NCBI RefSeq assembly: GCF_032854445.1
Contig: NC_088307.1
Coordinates: 19,852,017-19,916,016 of the forward strand
Origin: Liolophura sinensis
Lineage: Eukaryota; Mollusca; Polyplacophora; Chitonida; Chitonidae
Direction: 5' to 3'
DNA length: 64,000 nucleotides
Under the pieces are notes generated by a model. It had not been told where the DNA came from. It worked only from the letters and a program-made list of their open reading frames with translations, and made no database searches. The translations under genes and the position numbers were made by a program. This document shows, in pieces, positions 12,901 through 22,590 of this stretch; the first letter of the stretch is position 1, and every line of letters starts with the position of its first letter.

Positions 12901-14148
12901 ATGTTTTAACCAATCTCTACCCAATAAACATGGTTTCTGACCTTTTACAACAATCAAGTCAAGTTCTACAAGTGGGTTTTCCTCGTACTTTACAGGCACT
13001 CTAATTTCTCCCAAAATAGGTACAGGTTCATTTGTATAACTACGCAATGTGATGTTTACATTTCTGAGCGGGAACATTGTTAAACAACTTTTATACAATG
13101 TTTCAGATACAGTCGAGCGTGAGGCTCCTGTATCAAGCTCCATTTGTATGTTAGAATGTCCTACAGTAATATCTACTTTAATAGGTTTCATGCTTTGAGT
13201 TTGATTTACATTATAATTACCGTAGAGTCCAAATTCATCATGATCAAATTCAGAATTACTGTCTCTTGACTCTTCAGCATCATTTGAAATGTCCACGTAT
13301 TTCGCTGAATTTCTTGATTTGAACTTACTTTGTGAATGTCCACGACCGCCTCTTGTACCTCTGCTGCCGGTATTTCCACCACTGTTAGAATTTGTGTTAT
13401 CACTTTTCGGACACATGGCCTTGATATGTCCTCGCTGTCTACACCCATAACACTCAGCATCTCTCAGTCGACATTCTCCAGTACTATGGTTTCTCCCACC
13501 ACAGCATTTGCAGCCATCGCCGGATGTACTACGGTGTGCTTGGTCACGACCGCGTCCTCTGCCTCGACGTCCGCCTCTCCTCCCGGGGAACAGTCGGTTC
13601 ATCTCCGCCGTGCCGTCGTTCATGCTCTCTCGATTAGCGGCATTCGCTAATTCGTCCGCTAGGCATTTCCTTCTTGCTTCGTCAAATGTAAGATTTCGCA
13701 CAGATAGTAGATGTGTCTGAGTACGTGACATCTTCTGATTCAGTCCCGAAACTAGCTTGTCTCGTAAGGCATCGCCTAGAAAATTGCCGTAATCACAAGT
13801 AGAAGCCAATTTCTTCAGACGGACAATAAAGTCTGCCACTGATTCCTTGTCACCTTGTTTCGACACTCTGTCAAACCGAAATCTTTCTGCCATTACATTT
13901 GGAGTGGGCGCATAATGTTCTTTCAAGAGGTCCTTCAGTTCCTGATACGTTTTCGTTCTAGGGGCGTCTGGACTACACAAGTTTTTGAGAAGTTTGTATG
14001 CTTCTGGACCGATGAGCGATAGGAATAAATTTGCCTTCCTCTCGTTTTCGATGGCGTTCGCTGCCATAAAAGCGTCGCATCTGTCCGTGTAATCTTCAAA
14101 AAGTTCAACACTCTCATCAAAAACTCCTAGATTCCCGAAAACTGCCAT
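9958..14148 (-). CDS. Gag-Pol polyprotein of a Ty3-type retrotransposon, intact
   Basis: 1396 codons with no stop or frameshift, gag and pol fused in one frame. In order: a Gag region (about 1-200); an Arg/Gly-rich stretch; two CCHC zinc knuckles (about 213-246, the second CYGCRQRGHIKAMC); a retroviral-type aspartic protease with DTGA (about 338); reverse transcriptase with YMDD (about 636); RNase H with VDASPYGLGA (about 785) and TDHQPL; integrase with an HHCC zinc finger (about 1003-1045) and catalytic D,D,E residues including SDNGPQF (about 1120). A basic C-terminal tail follows, with no recognisable chromodomain. The order RT-RNaseH-IN defines the Ty3 group. No envelope-like frame follows. 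All key catalytic motifs I can see are present. Confidence 0.96.
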   Translation of the reverse strand: MAVFGNLGVFDESVELFEDYTDRCDAFMAANAIENERKANLFLSLIGPEAYKLLKNLCSPDAPRTKTYQELKDLLKEHYAPTPNVMAERFRFDRVSKQGDKESVADFIVRLKKLASTCDYGNFLGDALRDKLVSGLNQKMSRTQTHLLSVRNLTFDEARRKCLADELANAANRESMNDGTAEMNRLFPGRRGGRRGRGRGRDQAHRSTSGDGCKCCGGRNHSTGECRLRDAECYGCRQRGHIKAMCPKSDNTNSNSGGNTGSRGTRGGRGHSQSKFKSRNSAKYVDISNDAEESRDSNSEFDHDEFGLYGNYNVNQTQSMKPIKVDITVGHSNIQMELDTGASRSTVSETLYKSCLTMFPLRNVNITLRSYTNEPVPILGEIRVPVKYEENPLVELDLIVVKGQKPCLLGRDWLKHIKLDWQSIFTVNEVGLTKKLPKHVPQSDDFSDCFNELLRQNSVLFTYEGNGIKGFKASLALKDNVKPVYQKARPVPYSLLGDVEKEYDRLIESEILYPVDSCEWASPTVHVVKPNKSIRVCGDYKAVNELIKDDGYKLPNTQDLFAKISQYGSQPKVFSKLDLTSAFNQLYLDDESAKLLVLNTHKGLLATKRLCFGVKTAPSIFQATMDKILSNIDHVLCYMDDIFVATETEKEHFVVLEKVFSRLRKHNVKLNGEKCEFFKESVTFLGHKLCAEGIKPLQSKTDAIRNAPRPQNVSELKSFLGMLNYYGKFVPNLSSKLHALYSLLNKSVMWKWTKECETSFQYAKTVLTGDSVLMHYNPKMRLVLSVDASPYGLGAVLSHKLNDGSERPVAYASRTLSCAEKNYAQIEKEALAIVYGIKKFHLYLFGRKFTLVTDHQPLTRIFGSKSGIPALAAARMQRWALLLSGYSYDIVYRSSENNANADMLSRLPVDDSHTADPDEMYICSTVLSDLPVTAKQIADFSCKDATLCKVLDFTSSGWPNYCTDMTLQPYWSKRDELSIDDGCILWGRRVVVPTKLQEVLLNELHDGHPGMCRMKALARSFVWWPGLDQDIEDLVRTCPSCVESQKVPKSVPLLLWPWATEPWQRIHVDFAEIDGQQFFIVVDSYSKWLECFPMSSTTASATITVLRSLFARYGLPQQIVSDNGPQFIADLFSDFLKCNDIDHTLCPPYHPASNGLAEKNVQSFKRMFKKCEKSESIQSRIAHVLSCYRNTPHTTTGITPAELFLKRTPRTRLSLLKPNLQRKVERKQTAGKFHHDGLNPTVRKFDLYQHVRVRNIRGGKVKWIPGTIVAIKGPHTYIVRVPGNNKRYVHADHLICDDSVNVKSDQNPNDVLLGKDTCVAPNNPSIVRNPHVNDPSVQTNVPSPIKEAVALPESTKCTPKVFDQDCKPDDTVSCDSPVFIPRRSGRVSRPPRRLDL

Positions 14149-14186
14149 TTTCCCTTATACGTAGGTACGTTTCGTCTCGTCGCCAG

Positions 14187-14391
14187 TTTTGTATATTGAT
14201 TTACCGTACTAGAAAGACTTCACGCCATTCTATAGTCTAGCACAGTAATACACCAGAGAAAGATAAGACAACACGTCTTCATCGTTGAAGGCCCCAAGCC
14301 GCACTGCTTTATTCAGAGAAGACCGCGTGGCATGTACATCAGTATGCAAAGTGATACGTCACTGATACGTCACAAGACGTGATATATTACA
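14187..14391 (-). repeat. 5' LTR of the Ty3-type element
   Basis: The promoter-bearing LTR in the sense direction. Only 38 bp separate it from the gag-pol ATG at 14148, so the untranslated leader is very short and is mostly the candidate primer-binding site. Confidence 0.93.
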
Positions 14392-14396
14392 AGTTC

Positions 14397-15060
14397 CAAA
14401 ACATTAGACCTGAAATATGCTTATTCCTCTGATCTCCTTGGGGCTGCCATTAGTATAGTGATAAAAAACGCAAGTCTGACCACTTGCGTGACTATGTGCA
14501 AAGTGTAACATTCAGTCGCTGTGATACACAAGTGCGGGTGCTGTGCAGACAGGGAATTTGTAGATTCCCGCGCAACCACTGCTTCCATTTGACCTTGGTG
14601 ACAATATTAGCGTTCACCGATGCACGTGTGACTGTTCATGCAGTCTTGTTAAAGCTTGCTGAACACCACCGATATGCTGGGCATAGCCTGTATGAACGTC
14701 ATGCGTTGGCTAGTTTGTCAGTGACTTGTCAAAGCTCCATGCTTTATGGCAAGCTCTCCAGTGTCATCCACCTATTTAGTGATGGTTATCTTGAAGTGAA
14801 AAATTCTTAAATGTGGTCTTTTGTATCAATGAACGGAATTATTAAAATAAACATCACTGTAAACAATAAATAAACCCAGGCCTCAATACCTAATAATTTT
14901 TATGAGCTTTATAGTGCAAATGAGTTTAGTGACGGTTTTTACTGTGTTTCAAAACCTGTGCTCAAAATTTATTCTCTGTGTTGTGTTACCAAGATTCATC
15001 CTAAACCTATACCAACGTACGTATGGCGTCGGCCAAATGAAGGATTTTTTCTTTTTTGAA
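14397..15060. other. Decayed SINE-like DNA between retrotransposon and CACFD1
   Basis: Around 14540-14580 there is a SINE-C-like stretch (GACAGGGAATTTGTAGATTC), and around 14705-14830 a much-mutated SINE-A-like body and tail (TTGTCAGTGACTTGTCAAAG). The 108-codon open frame across this region looks like repeat sequence, not a gene. Confidence 0.4.
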
Positions 15061-15099
15061 CTATATTGAACGGTTACATTACCTCCCTTAGCGTAACTC

Positions 15100-15263
15100 T
15101 CCTATGGGAGAAGGCGGGAAAAGTAAGGTTTGACAGATGTCAGTGACTTCATTCCACGTCGGCTGCTTGTCATCAAAATTTATCCTCAAATTATTCAAAA
15201 TAATGGCGTGATCTAAGCGATTCCTTTTCAAAAGGCGACATTCGGAGAACTAAATGACAGGAG
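15100..15263 (+). promoter_or_regulatory. Likely CACFD1 promoter and 5' UTR
   Basis: It contains GGCGGGAAAA at 15113-15122, an E2F-type consensus, and AAAATAATGGCG at about 15197-15208, a YY1-like core. Two upstream ATGs are present: a three-codon frame (15203-15211) and one at 15254 that overlaps the main start in another frame. The transcription start is unknown, so whether these are in the mRNA is open. Confidence 0.4.
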
Positions 15264-18200
15264 ATGGGACAACAAACTAGTTCAATTTCGACTGTTCCGA
15301 CGGAACATACCCAAGATGACGGAGTGACATGGTGGTGCAAATTTTTGGCTCGCGGCATCGCTGTTGTTGCAGGGCTGGGTAAGAAAAACATTGAACTTTT
15401 GGGAGGCAAAACTATACATTTTGAGGTCTTTGTATTGAGGTTTGTACCTGTGTATATTTTTTTCCTAGACCATAGTGTTAAGGGGCGACATATTATGATA
15501 ATCATTGTATGTCCTATCTATATAGGTATATAAGTATTGAAATTTAGCTTTAATATAGCAGCAAGATCCTGACACTGATCAGTCAGGTATAGGCGTAATT
15601 GACGGTGCAGGTTTGTGGCCTTTAAAACCTTTTCTTGGAAAATTCCTTTTTTCTGTTGTAATCGCATGGAATCGAAATAAAACAAAGTGTTGAAGTTCTT
15701 TCATCTATACTATTTTAAAGGTGGCAGCTTTCCAGTACTTACATTAGTAGCAGCATGTGAAAAGTTAGCTTTAGTTGGTAGAGTACTGGACTTGATCTGT
15801 GGAGATCCAAGTTCAAATCTCAGTGTGAGCTATACAGTAAATTCACAGACCATTACAACTATAACTGCAGACAATTTTCATAATTCAAAACTGGAGTCCA
15901 ACATCAACATGTCTTATTTTATAATTCCCATGCTAATCTCCAGATTGAGTTCATGGGCACCACTCCATGATGCATTGAGTCCAAAGAAATAAGACTGACT
16001 GGATGGTCATTATGAGGAGGTCTTTGGTTAAATATCTGAACAATTGTAGATAATGAAAATTGAGGCCCGCATGTGGATTTAAGAAAATAAACAGATTCTC
16101 AGGCCCATGTAATGAGGTTTAGCAAAAGACTGAAGGAATAGGGTAACCATAGCTTTATTTTGAATTCTATATATTTACTAAATAGAAGAGAAACTCAGAA
16201 TTTATTTTTCTGAAGCCAAACTTCTGTACACTGAATTATATCAACACCAGTGTGTCAGAAAGACTCATAGCATTGATAATGATACTGATATTCAAAGATT
16301 GTGTGTGTCTGAACTGAAATAGTGAGATTCCTGACTATGACATTGTGTATTACACCAATAAAATTGAAACTGGGGGTCCTTATTTAAAAGAAACATATCC
16401 ATAAGACATAAATCATAGAACACCAGTTTTGTGCTGAAAATGATCAAATCAGTGGTTTGCTTTCATTTCAGTGAAATATTAATAGAGAAGTAAGCTTTGC
16501 ATAGAGGTAGACTAATACTACACTATTTTAATCTTCACATTAAGTTATTGGGTCCTTATTTTTCCTGGTCTTGTATTTTCAGTTGCTATGTGCCTGGGAA
16601 TATTTGTCTGTATGACGTTTCATCCTGAGTGCCTGATAGCAGGTATATGGCAGATGTAAGTATTTATATGATAAACAAAACCAGAAGTCCATTACCAAGC
16701 AGTATGCATTTCCTATAGCTAGTCTCCATGGCAATTTACACTTTTTTTCCATCTCTTAACACATTATGTGATGTATCTGCACATTCACAGTATTTTTTTT
16801 CTCTCTATTTTGCATCTAACATTTGAGAAATGGCTGATGCATGGTGGGATCCAAACTAGGTTGTGTTGAAAGACTTTAAAAAAAAGAGTTGCTTGGAAAC
16901 ATAAAAATAGTCAATGGGTTTATAGCTACATACCAGCAATGATTATTGAAATCATAGCTATTAAGTACGGAGTTTCAGTTTTAGTGTGTGGCCAATTCTT
17001 GTAGCAGCCTTTTACAATTAGATTTCCCATGATTCAGTTCCCAAGAGGTTGATATATTACGCCGCCAGGTGACACAAGCTTCTGCAGACGACGTAAGGTG
17101 TGTGTACTGTGCCATGGAAACTACCTACAGGGAAGTTGCATACTTCTAGGTAATGACAATGTGTCAAGGCTTAACATACTTAGTCATATTTTACTTGGGC
17201 AGCACTTGTATGCCTTCCCCCAGCTATTTGTGCATGTACTATCTAGTGTGCTATGTCTTTTGCTTCTGTTGTAATGCTCTAAGTGCCCCATATCCTAAAC
17301 ATTTGCTGGCGAATACATATTTTTAGAGGTAAATGAAAATCACAGAATATTACCTTTATGATTGTGGATTTGAGAAATATGTACATGTATGAAGAAATTT
17401 GAAAATACAGTCTCCATGCTTTGGAGGTGAGTGAGTGAGTGCTTCGTATTTAACGTCGTACTTAACAATTTTTCAGTTATATGACAACATAGGAGTCCTT
17501 AGAGTGCATGTAATGTGCCTCCTTATTGCAGGACAGATTTCTGTTGCTCTTTTATCTAGTGTTGCGTCACTAAGAAGACTAACCGAAGACAAGTAAGCCT
17601 CTCCATCCGAGCCATTGTACTGATACGGGTCAACCAGTCATTGCACTATCCCCTTATTGCTAAATGCCAAGCGAGGAAGCTACAGCTTCCTCTTTTAAAG
17701 TCTTAGGTGTGACTCGACCCAGGATTGACCCTGGATCGTCCATCTCCAAAGTGGATGCTCTGTCAGCTGAGGGGGGGGGGGGCCTCCATGGCTCAGTTGG
17801 TTACCCTGCTAGTGCAGCCTAATGACCCAGAGGCCTCTTACCAATGTGGTTGCTGTGAATTCAAGTCCAGCTCAAGTGGGAAGGTTTGCCAGCAACTTGC
17901 AGATGGTCGTGGGTTTCCCCCCGGGCTCTTCCCAGTTTCCTCCCATCATAATGCTGGCTGCTGTCGTATGAGTGAAATATTCTTAAGTACGGCATAAACA
18001 TCAATGAAATAAATAAATAAATAAATCTATCAGCTGAGCTATTGGGGCAGGTGGCAGAAGTTTGTACCATCATTATAATACTGTATTTCACTTAAAAGTT
18101 TGACCGGTAGAGCGTCCGCTTCAGGACCGGTAGATCCAGGATCAATCCTTGATCGAGTCACACCTAAGACTTTAAAAGAGGAAGTTGTAACTTCCTCGCT

Positions 18201-21200
18201 TGGCGTTCAGCATGAAGAGGATAGTGCAATGACTGGTTGACCCGTATCAGTATAATGGCTCGGGCGGGGCGGCTTGCTTGCCTTCGGTAAGTCGTCTCAG
18301 TGAGGCAGCACTAAATAAAAGAGCGGTGGAAATCCGTCCTGCAACAAGGAGGCACATTACACGTACATGCACCCTAATGATTCCTTCGTCGTCATATGAC
18401 TGAAAAATTGTTGAGAACGACGTTAAACCCCAAGCACTCACTCACTCACTCACTTAAAAGTTTAGTTTGTAATACATTGATTCATCCATCTTTAGAGTTT
18501 TTTGTGAAGTTTGATTCATGACTTGCCATCAAAAGTACCATTTTTAAGCCTTTATGTGCTTCTGAAAGTGCATTGTTACATACAAAACTTAAGATGAAAT
18601 ACAGTGATTATCATATAAGGCTTCATAGGGTTAGCCAGATGCCCGTCCACCCGTCAAAGCGGATGGGTAAAACAGAAAACTGGTGCTATTGGGAGACCCT
18701 GTTTTCAGGGCTTATAACATGGGAGAGATAGGACAAAAATGAATTCTGGACACCTTGCTATAACAAAATGGCTCCAGAAAGGTATGTGTGAACACCCTCT
18801 TTTACATTTCTGGCTACACGAGTAATTATTACACCTGATTTTCTGTGTTTCAGTCTGGCAGGTTTTTTCTTGGTGCTGTTTGAGGCTCCTTGTTGCTGTG
18901 TTTTTCTGGATTTTATCAAACAAGTGGAGGACTTTTCTAAAAGAAGACCATACTGGCAAAAAGGATTGGCCTATTTGCTGTGAGTATAGAGGAGGACTTC
19001 TTCATTCTTTGCAAGGTATAAAAAGTTCCCATAAAAAAAGTTTTCACTGTCACGTAAACAAAATAATTTTGGGAATGGAATAGGATTTATATATATGTTC
19101 CTCTGAACATTCGCACCTGCTGAATTACTTTCACATTGAGTGATCCCTGGCTGGGAAAGCCCTGTCTTTCTAAACAGGAATTTCCATGCAGTGGTGACCT
19201 ACTTACATGAACATGCGATTTACTGTCCTTAAACACTTGGGAAAAGTTTAATTTTCTGCACTGTCTGCATGCCATTATCAAAGGCAAACTGTGTATAATA
19301 ATTGTTAAATGCGTCGTCTTCTTGTGTTGTCTGCTTCGTGATTTTTTTGCATGACTATATTCCATTCCGTGGTGCATACACCTGTCATTTCAGGCCAGAT
19401 TTACTGTTCAAACCATCTGCACATTTAGTGTTATCGCCATTTTACCTCGGTATTAACTACAGGAGAAAAGCTTCCAGTAGTGTGTTGTTTAAATGTCAGG
19501 AAAGTCCATAACTCCATAATCCATAATGAAGACTTTGGGTAAAAAGTCTAACTTACCTGGCTGTTCAACGAACCATAGTGCTAGTAAAACCGTGTGTACC
19601 CTACTCCTGGATGCTGGTACAGCAGCTTACTGGTCACAAAAATTTTGCAAGAATCAAAAATCCAGTACTTCTCCATTGGAGAGCGATGCATTTTTTTCAC
19701 AAAATTTCACACACAGTGTGCACCATGACACTTGCACATGCACAACTGTTGAGATTTTCCCTGATGCATCCTTCTCAAACTGCATATTCCACTTGAATTT
19801 CTGTCAGATTTTCGATAGCCATTAATTTTCATGATGAACTTTCCTATGCAGAGACTTCAGAAGTTATGAAAGACTTTCTGTCATCTGTGCCGGTTTGCAA
19901 CTTTCTAATTTTGTACATGTTTTGTAAGTTACATGTACATGTCAGTTTTTTTTGGGGGGTGGGGGGGGCACATTCAAGCCTGGACTATTCTTTATTTCAA
20001 AGTATACCAGGGGGCCTCCGTGGCTCAGTTGGTTAGCGTGCTAGCACAGCGTAATGACCCAGGAGTCTCTCACCAATGCGGTCGCTGTGAGTTCAAGTCC
20101 AGCTCATGCTGGCTTCCTCTCCGTCCATAAGTGGGAAGGTCTTCCAGCAACCTGCGGACGGTTGTGGGTTGCCCCGGGCTCTGCCTGGTTTCCTCCCACC
20201 ATAATCGTTGTCGTATAAGTGAAATATTCTTGAGTACGGCGTAAAACATCAATCAAATAAATAAATAAATAAATAAATCAAAGTATACCACTTCACACGA
20301 ATGGTCAATCCCAATGCAGATGAAGTTTAGATTTCTTGTTTTTAAAAAACTGACCACATGTTGAAAGAAAAACTTTTTAAAAGCACAGTTACACATACAG
20401 TGTTTTATAAATTACATTTTCATCATTTTACACTTTGCGTTTGTTATTTTTGTCTCTTTCTGTTTTTTTTTTCCTTATAAACTGCAGATGTGAACTATTG
20501 AAATCCACTATAGCAGACACTGTGCAAAGCAATAGAGTAAGAGGTACCTACCTGGATTAAATGTCGCAAAATATCTTTTGTAGCAGGTATATATTTCGCT
20601 TTCGGCAGTTGCGTTGCTCCGTCCATACTGCAACACAACCTCAGAGAACACAAGCAATACAATGATGCAGATCAGCACAGTGTACTGATATCTCTATTTA
20701 TCTACTGGCCTACTGGAAAACTTTCTGGCCATATGTGGAAAGGTCTTCCAGCAACCTGCGGATGGTCGGGGTTTTCCCCCGGGCTCTAGCTGCCTGGTTT
20801 AAACTCCCCATGATACTGTCTGCTGTCATATAAGTGGAATATTCTTGAGTGCAGCATAAAATTCCAATCAATCAATCAGATAAATAAATCAAATGCTTTA
20901 CTTAAGGAAGATGCGATATATACACACGGGGACCTACTATACACGTTCCCTTCTAGAAAAGCCTGCATGAACATCAGTGGGTGACATAAGTTCAGCAGGA
21001 CAATACCCGAACTTACAGAACATGCATAAACGCTAGTAGGATCAAGTTCAATAGAATACACAAAGCTTGTTAGAAGAATAAAATTGAAGGAATTACTAAA
21101 TAAATAAATGATTATGAACTGTTGAATGTATTATTGCCCCTGTGTTTCAGAATGGCTGTATTACCAATGGCCCTGTGTCTGGAGACCAGTACCCTGGTGG

Positions 21201-21905
21201 GGAGTGGTCTCATATTTGCCTCGGGTACTGTCTACGGTCTAATGGCGTTGGGCAAAAAGTAGGTACCGTAAGGCAACACCAAATTACGTTTTTGTTTTAT
21301 GTGCAGAGTGAATCTTGTTTTAGTGTCAGAGGAGGGTATGAAAAGTGTAAATAAATGGAAATAAGAAAGTATCTGAAACATTAAGATTAGACAGAATATG
21401 AAGATGAATTTTCAGTTTTATTTTCATTCCCTTTTTGGATTTTTTAGTGTTGACATGCTCTTACAAAATAAAACATTTCTTGGTTCAAATCCATTCTCAT
21501 TGAAATTCTTCTTATAATTTAGGATGAGAAAGGTTATATTCTGTAATGGGCCTAAAAATTTCCAGAAAAAAAAACAGTTTTAGAGGCAAATGGATGCCAA
21601 AATGTTGTTTCTGGTGCTGAAAGTAACATTTTACCGGTCTGAGTAGGATATCATCCTACCTTACAAACAAACCTGAAAACATCTAGCTAAGGTCAATAGG
21701 ACGTTCATAGTCAGGCAAAATGAGCGGCTTATTCATGGGCGAAATTTGAGGTCTTTTTAATACAGTAATCAACAATTTATTTGACAACTCTTGTTTTTCT
21801 GCTTCTAGGGCTGATAGAGAGGAGATGCTTGTAAAAGCCAGAGGAGAAGACATCGAAATGAATGCTGGACTTGTAGCCAATGAAGATATAACAGGCACGC
21901 ATTAG
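15264..21905 (+). CDS. CACFD1: Calcium channel flower homolog (CACFD1), complete, five exons
   Basis: Flower proteins are small four-pass membrane proteins of synaptic vesicles and the plasma membrane, linked to calcium entry, endocytosis and cell competition. Exons: 15264-15378, 16583-16655, 18854-18979, 21151-21258 and 21809-21905, all with GT/AG borders and consistent phases. Together they give 172 codons, the length I recall for the human protein. Residues 20-25 (GVTWWC) form the conserved entry to the domain. Hydrophobic segments lie at about 32-50, 55-72, 103-120 and 121-138. Glu73 in the FEAPCC motif of the second segment matches the acidic residue reported as important for channel function in Drosophila Flower. 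[14 protein letters not shown] starts the cytosolic tail. The start codon was chosen as the ATG that opens the exon carrying the conserved TWW motif. The gene stands alone between the Ty3 element and a gene-free region. Confidence 0.95.
15757..15850 (+). mobile_element. tRNA-like SINE head remnant in CACFD1 intron 1
   Basis: An A-box-like stretch TAGCTTTAGTTGGTAGAGTA and a B-box-like stretch AAGTTCAAATCTC are about 35 bp apart. No folded acceptor stem or matching tail was found, so this is a SINE head and not a tRNA gene. Confidence 0.45.
17428..18060 (-). mobile_element. SINE-B (minus) split by a SINE-A insertion
   Basis: SINE-B is a second tRNA-headed family. Read here in reverse, it starts with its GTGAGTGAGTGAGTGC tail at 17428 and the reverse of GTACGACGTTAAA, and runs to a head remnant at 18030-18060. 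SINE-A interrupts the tRNA-like head at 17772-18029. Confidence 0.8.
17772..18029 (+). mobile_element. SINE-A, full length, nested in SINE-B
   Basis: Begins with a 12-base G run and ends in AATA repeats. The target duplication TCAGCTGAG is at 17763-17771 and 18030-18038. Confidence 0.85.
18102..18450 (+). mobile_element. SINE-B, slightly 5'-truncated, 13-bp target duplication
   Basis: It retains GGTAGAGCGTCCGCTTC, a GATCAATCCTTGATCGAG region and the end GACGTTAAACCCCAAGCACT followed by CACT repeats. The perfect duplication CACTTAAAAGTTT is at 18089-18101 and 18451-18463. Confidence 0.88.
20010..20277 (+). mobile_element. SINE-A, full length, with 13-bp target duplication
   Basis: The perfect duplication TCAAAGTATACCA is at 19997-20009 and 20278-20290. 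A small deletion removes part of the CATAATGCTG region. It lies in CACFD1 intron 3. Confidence 0.9.
20733..20890 (+). mobile_element. SINE-A, 5'-truncated
   Basis: Body (CAGCAACCTGCGGATGGTCG) and tail only. It sits in CACFD1 intron 3, 260 bp upstream of exon 4. Confidence 0.7.
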
Positions 21906-21927
21906 CTATGACTACTCACTCTTGTGT

Positions 21928-22590
21928 TCACACTTTCCGGTTTAATCGAACATCAGATTTTTTCCAGTATTACGGAATGTGTTTCTTAGAGTAATGTCCC
22001 TTTAGACTGTCCCACTTTCCAGTATGATAACCCCATACTGTTGAACTTCAGATTATTTCCAGTAGTACAGAATGTGTTTTTTTTTTAGTTATGTCCCTTA
22101 AGACTTTCCCACTTTCCGGTATGATAACCCCATACCATTGAATCTCAGATTATTTCCACTATTACAGAATGTGTTTTTTTGAGTTATGTCCCTTGAGACT
22201 TTCCCACTTTCCAGTATGATAACCCCATACTATTGAACCTCAGATTATTTCCACTATTACATTGTGTCTTTTTTTGAGTTATGTCCCTTGAGACCTTCCC
22301 ACTTTCCGGTATGATAACCCCATACCATTGAACCTCAGATTATTTCCACTATTACAGAATGTGTTTTTTTGAGTTATGTCCCTTGAGACTTTCCCACTTT
22401 CTGGTATGATAACCCCATACCATTGAACCTCAGATTATTTCCACTATTACAGAATGTGTTTTTTTGAGTTATGTCCCTTGAGACTTTCCCACTTTCTGGT
22501 ATGATAACCCCATACCATTGAACCTCAGATTATTTCCACTATTACAGAATGTGTTTTTTTTTAGTTATGTCCCTTGAGACACCTACTTTA
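21928..22590 (+). repeat. 95-bp tandem repeat just after the CACFD1 stop, with conserved hairpin
   Basis: About seven units with a 95-bp period, beginning 23 bp past the stop codon, so probably in the 3' UTR. Six units carry a 6-bp stem and 7-base loop (RGTATG-ATAACCC-CATACY), starting at 22021, 22118, 22213, 22308, 22403 and 22498. Its outer pair is A-T in two units and G-C in four. Confidence 0.85.

Larger units (their letters stand above)
9499..14396 (-). mobile_element. Complete Ty3-type LTR retrotransposon with 5-bp target duplication
   Basis: Two 205-bp direct LTRs (9504-9708 and 14187-14391) bracket one long gag-pol frame on the minus strand. The target duplication AGTTC is at 9499-9503 and 14392-14396. 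In the sense direction each LTR starts TGTAATATAT and ends ATACAAAA. A candidate primer-binding site starting TGGCGACGAGACG follows the 5' LTR (about 14173-14185). A polypurine tract (AAAAAGGGAGGAG) abuts the 3' LTR at 9709-9721. The LTRs differ at only two positions (one A/G, one C/G). The insertion is therefore recent and may still be mobile. Confidence 0.95.

Noticed and set aside
13336-13650. 104-residue plus-strand frame opposite the gag region
   Set aside because: Shadow of the minus-strand gag-pol frame.
14484-14810. 108-residue frame upstream of CACFD1
   Set aside because: It overlaps decayed SINE-like sequence, with no conserved motif and no partner exon.
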